Source of the DNA: Roseovarius confluentis | GTDB lineage: Bacteria > Pseudomonadota > Alphaproteobacteria > Rhodobacterales > Rhodobacteraceae | DNA: 64,000 nucleotides | Direction of reading: 5' to 3' | Assembly (NCBI RefSeq): GCF_002917925.1 | Contig: NZ_PPFE01000004.1 | Location: 62,001 to 126,000, forward strand | Shown: positions 24,940 through 35,208 of the stretch, piece by piece | Layout: every line of letters starts with the position of its first letter | Position numbering within the stretch: the first letter of the stretch is position 1 | Position numbers and translations under genes: made by a program | The notes under the pieces: generated by a model | What the model was told of the DNA's origin: nothing | Databases searched by the model: none | What the model saw: only the letters and a program-made list of their open reading frames with translations

Positions 24940-25866
24940 TCAATCCGCCGATAGCGGGTCCGGTGCGAGGTTGCCGCCGCAGACAAGTACCGCGACCCGT
25001 TCATCTTTGTCGGGCTGGTACGCACCGCTGATCAGGGCCGCGAGCGCGGTGGCCCCGGCGGGTTCGACCAACTGTCGGGCGTCTTTCCAGAGCGCGTGCT
25101 GGACGGCGGTGATGGCGTCGTCATCCACGGTCACGGCGGTCACGCCGTTCTGCTGCGCGAGGTCAAGGCAGATCGAGCCGATGCGCCGGGCGCCGAGCGC
25201 GTTGGCGGCCACGCCCGAGACCTCGACATCGACGCCTTTGCCCGCCTTTAGCCCGGCGTTCAGCGCAGCGCAGGTTGCAGGTTCGACGGCCACGACCTTG
25301 CGACGCCCGTCGAGCCAGGCCAGTGCGCCGGCGATCAGGCCGCCGCCGCCGACGGCGATCAGGACGGTGTCGGCCTTCAGTCCCTGGTCCTCCCACTCGG
25401 CCATGCAGGTGCCCTGGCCGACCACGGTGGCGGGGGCGTCATAAGCATGGATCTGCATCGCGCCGGTTTCGGCCTCGTATTCCTTTGCCGCATCCAGCGC
25501 GTTGGAATAGGCGCCTTCGACCAAGTGCAGGTCGGCGCCCTGGTCGCGGATCAGCGCGATCTTGGCGGGGCCGGCCATTTCAGGCACGTAGATGCGGGCG
25601 CGGTGGCCCAGCTTGGCGGCGGCATAGGCCACGGCCGCGCCGTGGTTGCCACCCGAGGCCGCGACCAGCCCGGCCTTGGGAACGTCCTGTGACAGAAGGG
25701 TGTTGAAGGCGCCGCGCGGCTTGAAGCTGCCGGTATGCTGAGTGTGCTCCAGCTTGACCTCTATGGGGTGGTCCAGGCCGAAACCCGACATCTCGGCCGC
25801 AGGGGTGCGGCGCAGGTGCGGGGCGATACGGAATTTCGCGGCGGCGATCTCGGTTTTCCAGTCCAT
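24940..25866 (-). CDS. threonine/serine dehydratase (PLP-dependent)
   Basis: A 308-residue fold-type II PLP enzyme. The PLP lysine is in TGSFKPRGAFNTLL (about 46-59), with the SGGNHGAAVAYAA substrate loop and the glycine-rich phosphate site VAVGGGGLIAGALAW. There is no C-terminal ACT domain, so it resembles the short catabolic threonine dehydratases or related serine/threonine deaminases rather than biosynthetic IlvA. Hydroxyaspartate ammonia-lyase or racemase activity is possible in this family. It is divergent from the LOG-family gene. Confidence 0.85.
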   Translation of the reverse strand: MDWKTEIAAAKFRIAPHLRRTPAAEMSGFGLDHPIEVKLEHTQHTGSFKPRGAFNTLLSQDVPKAGLVAASGGNHGAAVAYAAAKLGHRARIYVPEMAGPAKIALIRDQGADLHLVEGAYSNALDAAKEYEAETGAMQIHAYDAPATVVGQGTCMAEWEDQGLKADTVLIAVGGGGLIAGALAWLDGRRKVVAVEPATCAALNAGLKAGKGVDVEVSGVAANALGARRIGSICLDLAQQNGVTAVTVDDDAITAVQHALWKDARQLVEPAGATALAALISGAYQPDKDERVAVLVCGGNLAPDPLSAD

Positions 25867-25954
25867 TTCAACCCCTTTCGCACGCGCCCGTGGCTAGGCA
25901 AATCGTGCGGAACCCTATACGCCTGAGGAAACGAACCCAACAGGGAAGTGCAGG

Positions 25955-26773
25955 ATGAAAGACGACCGCAATAGCCAGTTCCGGGATGCGCATTCCGACC
26001 GCAGCACCGCTGCCCAAGTGCCCGACACGCCGCAGACCCGTGCGCCGGCGTACAGGCTGGCCTTTGCCGATGACGATTTCCTGTGCCGTGATGAGCTGCG
26101 ACCCGTGCGGTTGCAGCTGGAATTGCTGAAGCCCGAGATGATCCTGAACGAACGCGGCATCGAAAGCACGGTTGTCTTGTTTGGCGGCGCGCGCATTCCC
26201 GAACCGGCCGTCAAGGACACCGCGCGCACCGAGACGCTGGCGGGCCTGTCACGCTTTTACGACGAGGCGCGCAGTTTTGCGAAGATACTGACCGAGAAGT
26301 CGATGCAGAGCTATGGGCGCGAGTTCGTCGTGGCCACGGGCGGCGGGCCCGGCGTGATGGAGGCGGGGAACCGGGGCGCTGCCGATGCGGGCGGTACGTC
26401 GATCGGGCTGAACATCGTGCTGCCGCACGAGCAGGCGCCGAACGAGTACGTGACGCCGGGGTTATGCTTCAACTTCCATTACTTTGCCATCCGCAAGATG
26501 CATTTCCTGATGCGGGCCAAGGCAATCTGTTGCTTCCCGGGCGGCTTTGGCACGCTGGACGAGATGTTCGAAGCGCTGACGCTGATCCAGACCGACCGGA
26601 TGAAGCGGGTTCCGTTCCTGCTGTTCGGCGAGGAATTCTGGCGCAGGATCATCAACTGGGAGGCCTTGTCGGACGCGGGCACGATCAGCGCCGAGGACCT
26701 GGACCTCTTTCAGTTCGTCGAGACCGCCGAGGAGGCGGTGAAGATTATCGACGACTGGTACGAAGAGCTCTAG
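25955..26773 (+). CDS. LOG-family nucleotide-binding protein
   Basis: A 272-residue protein of the Rossmann-like LOG (formerly lysine decarboxylase-like) family. Hallmarks are [18 protein letters not shown] (about 127-144) and [17 protein letters not shown] (about 190-206), the PGGxGTxxE motif. LOG enzymes release cytokinin bases or cleave nucleotide 5'-monophosphates (PpnN-like). It has an N-terminal extension of about 70 residues compared with minimal LOG proteins. The stop overlaps the convergent apt gene by 4 bp. Confidence 0.85.
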   Translation: MKDDRNSQFRDAHSDRSTAAQVPDTPQTRAPAYRLAFADDDFLCRDELRPVRLQLELLKPEMILNERGIESTVVLFGGARIPEPAVKDTARTETLAGLSRFYDEARSFAKILTEKSMQSYGREFVVATGGGPGVMEAGNRGAADAGGTSIGLNIVLPHEQAPNEYVTPGLCFNFHYFAIRKMHFLMRAKAICCFPGGFGTLDEMFEALTLIQTDRMKRVPFLLFGEEFWRRIINWEALSDAGTISAEDLDLFQFVETAEEAVKIIDDWYEEL

Positions 26774-27309
26774 TCGCCCTCGAACGCGCAGAGCGCGTGG
26801 ACATCCATGCCGAGCGCTTCGAGCCGGGCGCGGCCGCCGATATCGGGCAGGTCGATGACAAAGGCGCAGCCGACGATCTCGCCGCCAAGCCGTTCGATCA
26901 GCCTGATCCCGGCCTCGGCGGTGCCGCCGGTCGCCAGAAGGTCGTCGACCAACAAGACCTTTTCGCCCGGGGCGATGGCGTCGTCATGGATCTCGACGAT
27001 CGCCTCGCCGTATTCCAGTTGATACTCCTCGGAGATCACGGCGCCGGGTAGCTTGCCCTTCTTGCGGATCGGCACGAAGCCCTTGCCCAGCTGGTGTGCC
27101 ACCGCGCCACCCAGGATGAAGCCGCGTGCCTCGAGCCCCACGACCTTGTCGATCTCCATCCCAGCATAGGGGTGCAGCAGCTGATCCACCGCCAGCCGCA
27201 ACCCGCGCGGGTCTGCGAAGAGCGTGGTGACATCGCGGAACATGATGCCTTCATGCGGGAAATCGACGATGGTGCGGATGTAATCCTTGACCGTTTTCGC
27301 GTTGGGCAT
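26770..27309 (-). CDS. apt: adenine phosphoribosyltransferase
   Basis: A 179-residue purine-salvage enzyme that makes AMP from adenine and PRPP. The PRPP-binding motif is [17 protein letters not shown] (about 121-137), and family segments include [16 protein letters not shown] near the N-terminus and [18 protein letters not shown]. The length is standard. The start at 27309 ([10 protein letters not shown]) matches homologues; the upstream in-frame extension was rejected. It converges with the LOG gene, which may act in the same nucleotide-salvage area. Confidence 0.95.
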   Translation of the reverse strand: MPNAKTVKDYIRTIVDFPHEGIMFRDVTTLFADPRGLRLAVDQLLHPYAGMEIDKVVGLEARGFILGGAVAHQLGKGFVPIRKKGKLPGAVISEEYQLEYGEAIVEIHDDAIAPGEKVLLVDDLLATGGTAEAGIRLIERLGGEIVGCAFVIDLPDIGGRARLEALGMDVHALCAFEGD

Positions 27310-27498
27310 GGCTGTATCTCCGGTTGGGCCTGTCCGTCTTTGCGTTTGGCGCAACTGGCGCAAAATCGCAAGGTTTGGCTGAGATCGGCGGGGTATTGAC
27401 GCCCAAGGAATTGATTTACAAGAGGGTTTGCCAAGGCTGCATATGCTTTGTATATACTTTGCGATACCGGTGACGGAAAACGCAAATCAGGAGCTCGC

Positions 27499-27666
27499 GT
27501 GGCCAAGAGTGACGACAAGAAAGCCGGGAAGAAAGACAGCCAGCTGATCCTGCGGCTGAACAAGGATGACCGCGACAGATTCATTGAACTGTGCAAGGAA
27601 ATGGACACCAGCGCGGCGCGGGAAATCCGCGGGTTCATCCGGAAATTCATCAAGAAGAACGGCTAG
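27499..27666 (+). CDS. small ribbon-helix-helix-like protein
   Basis: A 55-residue basic protein starting at GTG 27499, preceded by AGGAG with 6-nt spacing; that site decides the start. The sequence SQLILRLNKDDRDRFIELCKEMDTSAAREIRGFIRKF has the strand-helix-helix pattern of Arc/MetJ (RHH) DNA-binding proteins. No toxin gene is adjacent: the downstream neighbour is a convergent LysE exporter overlapping by 4 bp, so there is no antitoxin pairing. It may be an autonomous regulator. The upstream gap (27310-27498) is AT-richer and must contain promoters for this gene and apt. Confidence 0.7.
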   Translation: MAKSDDKKAGKKDSQLILRLNKDDRDRFIELCKEMDTSAAREIRGFIRKFIKKNG

Positions 27667-28286
27667 GCCCGGCGCAGGGCGGCTGTCATGACGCCCATGC
27701 CCACCAGCGCCGCGCCGCCGCCACGGGTGAGCCAAGTGATGACGGAGGGCCGCCCGATGGTTTGACGCAACTTGTCGGCAAGCAAGGCGTATGCCAGTGC
27801 ATTTATCCAGGCAAGGGCAACGAAGGTAGCAACCAGGATGGCAAACTGCGGCGCTAACGCATTGTCAACGCTTACGAATTGCGGGACGAAGGCTATGAAG
27901 AACGCGATCGACTTGGGGTTCAGCGCGGTGACGGCGGCGGCGTGCCAGAAGACGCCCCGCGCGGGTTTCGCGCCGGTTGCCGTGTGATCCAACCCCGTGC
28001 TGGGCGGGCTGCGCAATAGTTTGACCCCGAGATAGACGAGGTAGGCCGCACCAATCCATTTCAGGACCGTAAACAGCGTGGCCGAGGCCAGAACGAGCGC
28101 ACCGAGCCCCAGAAGGGACGCGGTCATCGCGATGAAATCGCCAAGGGCGACGCCGGTGGCGCTGGCGACAGCGACGCGTTTTCCCTGGCTGAGCGCGTAG
28201 GACAGGACCAGCAGCACGGTCGGGCCGGGGATCAGCAGCAGCGCGATGGTGGCCGCGACGAATGTCAGCCAGAGGTCTAGGGGCAT
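27663..28286 (-). CDS. LysE-family translocator
   Basis: A 207-residue inner-membrane exporter of the LysE/RhtB superfamily, with about six hydrophobic segments. The N-terminal segment LLLIPGPTVLLVLSYALSQG carries the PGP motif of the family, and GAAYLVYLGVKLLRSPP follows. It exports amino acids or related metabolites; the substrate cannot be inferred. It lies 14 bp downstream of mtnP on the same strand and is probably cotranscribed with it. Confidence 0.87.
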   Translation of the reverse strand: MPLDLWLTFVAATIALLLIPGPTVLLVLSYALSQGKRVAVASATGVALGDFIAMTASLLGLGALVLASATLFTVLKWIGAAYLVYLGVKLLRSPPSTGLDHTATGAKPARGVFWHAAAVTALNPKSIAFFIAFVPQFVSVDNALAPQFAILVATFVALAWINALAYALLADKLRQTIGRPSVITWLTRGGGAALVGMGVMTAALRRA

Positions 28287-28300
28287 CGGGTTAAACCTTT

Positions 28301-29173
<873 letters not shown>

Positions 29174-29241
29174 GGGTGTCCTTTCCGCTTTGCCACAGCG
29201 AATACCGTGCGGCGCGGAAATTCAACCCTGTAACGACGGTA

Positions 29242-29430
29242 TCAGGCGCCGGCACCCAGCGTGCAGAGATCGCCGCGACCGATTAGCGAGGTGACCATGC
29301 GGCCCCGCTCGGTGTCGCGAATGGCGAAGCCGTAACCGCGCAGACGGAACTTCCATTCCCGGTCAGAGACGCAGCGTTGGCGCTCTTGCATCACGAAATC
29401 GCGGATGTCGTTTTTGGTTTCAAATCCCAT
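29242..29430 (-). CDS. small conserved-type hypothetical protein
   Basis: 62 residues with a good GGAAACG ribosome-binding site. It is basic in the middle (WKFRLRGYGFAIRDTERGRM) and predicted soluble, with two Cys. I recognise no family. It lies 68 bp upstream of mtnP on the same strand, and its own upstream region carries the repeat cluster at 29521-29681. Codon choice is consistent with a real gene, but the evidence is modest. Confidence 0.55.
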   Translation of the reverse strand: MGFETKNDIRDFVMQERQRCVSDREWKFRLRGYGFAIRDTERGRMVTSLIGRGDLCTLGAGA

Positions 29431-29520
29431 CGTTTCCTACCCTTCCACAAATAGGTTGATGAAACCGGGATAATCACGCTGCGTGGCGACAATCGTCCCG
29501 AAATGTGTCACGAAAAAGAT

Positions 29521-29649
29521 TTCTGCACATTGTGGGCGCAAGGGTTAACGGGCCGCCTGACCGTGAAAACGTGACGTCGGTATCGCATCGGTATTTCAGT
29601 GGTATCGCGACGGTGCGATTTTTGCACATTTGGCGGGTTAACGGACCGC
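29521..29649. repeat. imperfect direct repeats in the gap between the small gene and the MscS gene
   Basis: Two copies of about 30 bp share TGCACATT (29524-29531 and 29623-29630), a G-rich spacer and GTTAACGG-CCGC (from 29544 and 29637). Between them the motif GGTATCGC or GGTATTTC occurs three times (29579-29608). A third TGCACATT lies in the palindrome at 29660-29681. The arrangement, about 100 bp apart, suggests repeated regulator-binding sites or a small repeat family. I see no gene in 29431-29711. Confidence 0.5.
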
Positions 29650-29659
29650 ACGGTGTCGC

Positions 29660-29681
29660 CCGGAAAATGCACATTTTCCGG
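29660..29681. repeat. 22-bp near-perfect palindrome
   Basis: CCGGAAAATG-CA-CATTTTCCGG: 10-bp arms around 2 bp, 30 bp downstream of the MscS gene stop. On the minus strand no T-run follows, so it is not a classic terminator. Confidence 0.45.
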
Positions 29682-29711
29682 GGCATTCTCTGCGCATTAA
29701 ATGTCGCACCG

Positions 29712-31955
29712 TCAGACGTCCGCGTCGTCTTCCATGTCGAGATGAGGATCCTTGGTTTTCTTCGTGTCCTTCGCCGCGGGCTGGCTGGACCCCTCGATCG
29801 TTTTGGCCTCGTCCGCGGCGCGGTCGAGGCGCAGGTGGGTGGCGGTGCCGTCCTTGTCCTCGCCGAAGTAGACGGTTTGATGCGGGAAGGGGATCTCGAT
29901 GCCGCGCTCGTCCATGATCCGCTTGCAGATCTCGTTATAGGCGCGGCCGATGCCCCATTGCGTGCCGGGCACGGTTTTTATCCGGGCGCGCAGGACGACG
30001 GCGCTGTCGCCGAGGGCTTGCACGCCGAACCATTCGAGATCGCCGGTGATGCTCTCACCGGCTTCGCTTGCCCGCAACTCCTCGAACGCGTCGACCATGG
30101 CATCCTTGCCGTCGTTGACGTTCTCGCGGTAGGCGATGCCCACATCCGCGACGAAGTAGGAATAATCGCGCACGTAGTTCGACACCATGTCCACGGACGA
30201 GAACGGTATGACGTGCACCACGGCGTGCAGGTCGCGCAGGGTGACCGAGCGGATGGTCAGCTTCTCGACCGTGCCGGTGGTGCCGCCCAGCGTGACCACG
30301 TCGCCCACGTTGATGGCGTTTTCGAACTGGATGAATATGCCGGTGATGATGTCCTGCACCATTTTTTGTGCGCCGAAGCCGATGGCCAGGCCCAGCACAC
30401 CGGCGGAGGCGATGAGCGGGGCGATATCCACCCCAAGCTCGGCCAGCACGAACATCAGGATGATGACCATCAGAGCGATGGTGGCGGCGTTGCGCAGAAG
30501 CGTCAGCAGCGTGATCTCGCGCGATGTGGGGGCGGAGCCGAATTCCGGGTTGAGGCGATAGTCCACCCAAGACACCAGCGCCAGCCAGAGGATCGCGCCG
30601 GTCAGCAGGATGAAGGCGATGCTGACGATGGCGCCGGCGGCCCAGGTGCCGAACTCGCTGCGCATGAAGCCGGAGATGTCCCACAGGCCGATGGCGTCGA
30701 GCGCGAAGGCCAGGACGCCGATCACGATGAAGACGCGCACGACCTGGATCACGCGGCCAAGCAGCGAGTTGACACGCGGCTCGAGCGTGGGCATGCGGCT
30801 GCTGACGTTCATCGGCATGTGCATGCCGCGCACTGCGAAGCGCGACAGCCCACCGGAGAGCAGGATGCCCAGTACGATGATGCCGATCACCTGTGCCGAG
30901 TTCAGCAGTAACGGCAGGATGAGGCCGTCGGGGCGGGCGGCCACGATGACGGCGAGGCCGGCCAGATAGAGCAGCACGGGGATGTACCAATTGCGCCCGA
31001 TGAAGCGCAGGGCGCTGGGCCGCTCCTCGGGGGTGGGGCCGAGGATCCAGCCGGCGACGTCCTTGCGCGAGCGGACCACCAGGATGGCGGCCATGCCGAT
31101 GGCAATGAAGGCCAGCAGGGTCGAGATGCCGCGCCCGGCGGCATAGGAGGCCTGCCGGTTCACGATGGGGACGATCAGAAGCTGGCCGTAGCCGATCACG
31201 GAGGCAATGGCGCCGAACCACGACGACATGCGGCGGGCGGCGACGTCGGAGATGGCGATGAAGCGCAGTTCGTGGGTTGTGGGCGCGAGTACCGCGCGGA
31301 GCGCCACCTTGGCCAGCCCGACAAGCAGGAACGCGTTGAGATAGAGCGTCTGCCGTACGCCGATGACACCGGTTTCGCCGTAAAGATAAAGCGCGACGAG
31401 ATAGCCCAGGCCCCAAGCCGCAAGGACCACAAGGATGTCGATAAGCGTGGTGGCCGCGACTACCGCAAGGGTGCGCACGAAGCCCCAATCGTGCGCCTTG
31501 TCGCCCATGCGGCGATAGATCAGCTTCGCGCCGGCGCGCAGCAGGAGATAGGAACCAACGGTGACGACGATGACTACGGCGAGCGCCTGGAGCGCCTCCC
31601 ACAACACGTCGAGTTGCCCGCCCTCCAGCGCCATGAGCGTGTTGGGCAGGGCGACGACCGCACCGAAAGCGGAGCCGATGGACGTGGCGGCGGTTTCGAA
31701 GAACGACTTGGTGAAATCGGCCAACTGGCGACCGATGGAGGTGTCTTCCTCGGGATCGACGACCTCGTCGGCGGTGGTGGTTTCGGCAGCGCCGCGCAGC
31801 GACTGGATCAGTGCATCGCGCGCCTCGGGGTTTTCGAGCAGGTCAATGAGCTGCTGCGCCTCGGCGGAAGGCACGTTGGCCTCTTGCGCGCTGGCCGGCG
31901 TCAGGAAAAACAGGCCGAACGCGGCCACGAGCAGAATACGGGTCAAAAGAAACAT
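29712..31955 (-). CDS. mechanosensitive channel, MscS family (YbiO-like)
   Basis: A 747-residue inner-membrane protein with a signal peptide (MFLLTRILLVAAFGLFFLTPASA), a periplasmic helical region and about ten or eleven membrane segments. An MscS core lies in the last 300 residues: the pore-like helix ASAGVLGLAIGFGAQKMVQDI, then IFIQFENAINVGDVVTLGGTTGTVEKLTIRSVTLRD. The length and layout match E. coli YbiO (741 residues). It would open under membrane tension and protect against osmotic downshock. The tail is charged (TKKTKDPHLDMEDDADV). It appears monocistronic. Confidence 0.9.
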   Translation of the reverse strand: MFLLTRILLVAAFGLFFLTPASAQEANVPSAEAQQLIDLLENPEARDALIQSLRGAAETTTADEVVDPEEDTSIGRQLADFTKSFFETAATSIGSAFGAVVALPNTLMALEGGQLDVLWEALQALAVVIVVTVGSYLLLRAGAKLIYRRMGDKAHDWGFVRTLAVVAATTLIDILVVLAAWGLGYLVALYLYGETGVIGVRQTLYLNAFLLVGLAKVALRAVLAPTTHELRFIAISDVAARRMSSWFGAIASVIGYGQLLIVPIVNRQASYAAGRGISTLLAFIAIGMAAILVVRSRKDVAGWILGPTPEERPSALRFIGRNWYIPVLLYLAGLAVIVAARPDGLILPLLLNSAQVIGIIVLGILLSGGLSRFAVRGMHMPMNVSSRMPTLEPRVNSLLGRVIQVVRVFIVIGVLAFALDAIGLWDISGFMRSEFGTWAAGAIVSIAFILLTGAILWLALVSWVDYRLNPEFGSAPTSREITLLTLLRNAATIALMVIILMFVLAELGVDIAPLIASAGVLGLAIGFGAQKMVQDIITGIFIQFENAINVGDVVTLGGTTGTVEKLTIRSVTLRDLHAVVHVIPFSSVDMVSNYVRDYSYFVADVGIAYRENVNDGKDAMVDAFEELRASEAGESITGDLEWFGVQALGDSAVVLRARIKTVPGTQWGIGRAYNEICKRIMDERGIEIPFPHQTVYFGEDKDGTATHLRLDRAADEAKTIEGSSQPAAKDTKKTKDPHLDMEDDADV

Positions 31956-32052
31956 CGGTCGTCCAGTGCTGGTCTTCGGTTTGCAGGAGACTTAGCACTG
32001 TCACTCTTGATCGCAACCTTGACCTTGGTGGGGTGTCAGGCAGCCCGCGGGA

Positions 32053-32466
32053 TCAGGCGCGCACCACGTAGACCGAGCACTTGGCGTGGGTCACGACGTG
32101 GCTGGCCGTGGTGCCGAGCAGGTAATCCTGCACCTTGGGATTGGCGGAGTTCATCACGATGACATCCACATTGCGCTCGCAGGCAAGCTTGACGATCTGG
32201 CGGTGGATTGCGCCTTTGCGCACCACGGTTTCGACCTCGACCCCGTCAGCGGGGTGGTCCTTGATGAATTTCGCCAGTTGCTGGGACCAGTAGGCCTCGG
32301 AGTCGCGGATGTTGAGGTTTCGCTCCATCTCGGGGGCGACGGTGGCCACGATCAGCTTGGCGCCACGGCGCTTGGCCATTGCGACGGCCTCTTCATAGGC
32401 GCGGGTGTGGGTTTCGAGGTGGCGCAGGTTGACGGGGCAGAGAAGAAGTTCGGTGTCGGAAGCCAT
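32053..32466 (-). CDS. universal stress protein (UspA family)
   Basis: A 137-residue single-domain Usp protein: TELLLCPVNLRHLETHTRAYEEAVAMAKRRGAKL at the N-terminus and YLLGTTASHVVTHAKCSVYVVR at the C-terminus. The usual ATP-binding pattern G-x2-G-x9-G-S/T is weakened to GTTASHVVTHAKCS, so nucleotide binding is uncertain. The ATG at 32466 was chosen over the in-frame TTG at 32478. It lies between the MscS and rlmN genes on the same strand, but the spacing suggests its own promoter. Confidence 0.85.
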   Translation of the reverse strand: MASDTELLLCPVNLRHLETHTRAYEEAVAMAKRRGAKLIVATVAPEMERNLNIRDSEAYWSQQLAKFIKDHPADGVEVETVVRKGAIHRQIVKLACERNVDVIVMNSANPKVQDYLLGTTASHVVTHAKCSVYVVRA

Positions 32467-32542
32467 CGGGTGTTCCAAATGATGCAGTGTGGATGAAAAG
32501 GGCGGGATGGCGGGCGGCAGGGGGGAAATGAATCAGAGGGGT

Positions 32543-32562
32543 CCCCCGGCTTGGTCCGGGGG
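32543..32562. repeat. GC-rich hairpin, alphaproteobacterial palindromic repeat type
   Basis: CCCCCGG (32543-32549) and CCGGGGG (32556-32562) flank CTTGGT. It is the first of two adjacent hairpins between rlmN and the universal stress gene, and could help end the rlmN transcript. Confidence 0.5.
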
Positions 32563-32578
32563 TTTAAGAGATGCGACG

Positions 32579-32600
32579 ATCCCGGGTCAAGCCCGGGATG
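32579..32600. repeat. second palindromic repeat, CCCGGGTCAAGCCCGGG core
   Basis: ATCCCGGG-TCAAG-CCCGGGAT (32579-32599 or so) is a near-perfect palindrome of the kind dispersed in many alphaproteobacterial genomes. It lies 12 bp downstream of the rlmN stop. Confidence 0.55.
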
Positions 32601-32610
32601 ACGTGAATTT

Positions 32611-33792
<1,182 letters not shown>

Positions 33793-33869
33793 CGGATAGA
33801 TCTCAACGGGTTCGGGTTGCGCCATCATATAGGCGCGGGCGGCTGATTCCAAAACGGGGATTGCCCCCT

Positions 33870-33912
33870 CGAATAAAGACAAACCCCCGAAGCGGCTGCC
33901 CGGGGGTCGTCT
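33870..33912 (-). terminator. rho-independent terminator of rpsU
   Basis: The stem ACCCCCG (33883-33889) / CGGGGGT (33901-33907) is followed on the minus strand by TTTGTCTTTATT. It is about 35 bp past the rpsU stop codon. Confidence 0.8.
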
Positions 33913-33941
33913 TGACAATGCGTGTGGCCATTGCGGCGGTC

Positions 33942-34148
33942 TTACAGGAGACCTTCGCGCTGGGCCTTCTTGCGTGCGAGTTTGCGGGCGCGGCGGATAG
34001 CCTCGGCCTTTTCGCGCGCTTTTTTCTCGGACGGTTTCTCGAAATGTTGCCGAAGCTTCATTTCACGAAATACGCCCTCACGCTGCAGTTTCTTTTTCAG
34101 GGCACGAAGCGCCTGATCGACATTGTTGTCGCGAACACTGACCTGCAT
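33942..34148 (-). CDS. rpsU: 30S ribosomal protein S21
   Basis: A 68-residue basic protein, [20 protein letters not shown]..., with the full S21 pattern ([25 protein letters not shown] shortened here) and a Lys/Arg-rich C-terminus ([16 protein letters not shown]). It binds the 30S platform and helps mRNA engagement. It is a monocistronic small gene with its own terminator, read divergently from the COQ9 gene. Confidence 0.97.
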   Translation of the reverse strand: MQVSVRDNNVDQALRALKKKLQREGVFREMKLRQHFEKPSEKKAREKAEAIRRARKLARKKAQREGLL

Positions 34149-34273
34149 GTGGTTGTCACCACCTTTCTAGGTTAAAGTTGCATAAAGTGCAGGAAGTGGC
34201 CGTATAGCAAAGCCGTCCTAGTTTGTCTAGGCGAAGGATGCCGATACAGATCAGCACGAAAAGGAGCCCCGGA

Positions 34274-34957
34274 ATGAGTGATCCCGACGTGAAAACGCAG
34301 CTTTTGGAGGCGGCAAAACCGCATGTGGCCTTTGACGGATGGACCGAGGCCACGTTCCGCGCCGCGGCGGAGGATGCCGGAGTGTCCATGGGCGTGGCGC
34401 GCGCGGCATGCCCGCGAGGCGCCGTCGATCTGGCGCTGGCCTTTCACGAGGAGGGCGACGCGGCGATGCTGGAGCGGATGGCGCGGGAAGACCTGAGCCA
34501 GATGCGCTATAGCGAGCGGGTCGCGGCCGCCGTGCGCTATCGGCTGGAGGCGGTCGAGGACAAGGAACTGGTGCGCCGGGGCGTGACGCTGTTTGCGCTG
34601 CCGCATCACGCGGTGGACGGGGCCAAAGCGATCTGGGGCACCTGCGACAAGATCTGGGAGGCGCTGGGCGATACCTCGGACGACGTGAACTGGTACACGA
34701 AGCGGGCGACCCTGTCGGGAGTCTATTCGTCGACCGTACTGTACTGGCTGGGCGACGAGAGCGAGGGATACGTGCGGACCTGGGAGTTTCTGGACCGGCG
34801 GATCGAGGATGTGATGCGGATCGAGAAGGTCAAGGCTAAGGCGCGGGAGAACCGCGTGGTGAGCGGGCTGATGGCGGGGCCGCTGTCGGTGTTCTCGAAG
34901 ATACGCAAGCCCGCGCCGGGGCGGACCGGCGGGTTGCCGGGGCGGTGGACACGGTAG
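34274..34957 (+). CDS. COQ9 family protein
   Basis: A 227-residue protein with an N-terminal TetR-like helical part (LLEAAKPHVAFDGWTEATFRAAAEDAGV) and the C-terminal COQ9 domain (WYTKRATLSGVYSSTVLYWLGD, then FLDRRIEDVMRIEKVK). COQ9 proteins bind lipids and assist ubiquinone biosynthesis hydroxylases. The ATG at 34274 follows AAGGAG at 34261; the earlier in-frame start lacks a site. It is divergent from rpsU. Confidence 0.88.
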   Translation: MSDPDVKTQLLEAAKPHVAFDGWTEATFRAAAEDAGVSMGVARAACPRGAVDLALAFHEEGDAAMLERMAREDLSQMRYSERVAAAVRYRLEAVEDKELVRRGVTLFALPHHAVDGAKAIWGTCDKIWEALGDTSDDVNWYTKRATLSGVYSSTVLYWLGDESEGYVRTWEFLDRRIEDVMRIEKVKAKARENRVVSGLMAGPLSVFSKIRKPAPGRTGGLPGRWTR

Positions 34958-34991
34958 AACGCCGGGCGTGGTGAGTTATTTCCCACCAAAA

Positions 34992-35013
34992 GTGGGTTTT
35001 CACCCACCCTACG
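34992..35013. repeat. intergenic palindromic repeat, copy 1
   Basis: GTGGGTTTTCACCCAC followed by CCTACGT. Core arms GTGGGT/ACCCAC with 4-nt loop. The same unit recurs at 36957, 39635, 40738, 51055, 51101 and 57481. It lies about 35 bp after the COQ9 stop. Confidence 0.75.
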
Positions 35014-35052
35014 TGACATCGGATATTGGTGCGCCCGGTGACGTCTGTCGGA

Positions 35053-35073
35053 GCCTCCGGCGGGGATATTTTC
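35053..35073. repeat. GCCTCCGGCGGGG-ATATTTT motif, copy A
   Basis: GCCTCCGGCGGGG then ATATTTTC. A related copy begins the compound hairpin at 55081. The region 34958-35208 holds this and the palindromic repeat but no gene. Confidence 0.5.
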
Positions 35074-35208
35074 AGCCAGAGGAAAAGAGTGGGTCCTGCG
35101 GGCTGGGTGGCGGTGTGATCCGGCGCTGTTTGTTGCTTTTTCCGGGCGGGCTGATACCACGGATCGGATGACGGGGTTCAGGAAACGAGGCAAGCTGAGG
35201 CGATGGGC

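Noticed and set aside
27499-27666. The small RHH protein as an antitoxin
   Set aside because: No toxin-sized partner gene is adjacent on the same strand; the next gene is a convergent LysE exporter.
29505-30911. A long plus-strand frame beginning in the repeat region and running into the MscS gene
   Set aside because: Its first part translates the repeats (two RFLHI-RVNGP copies) and the rest is antisense to the channel gene.
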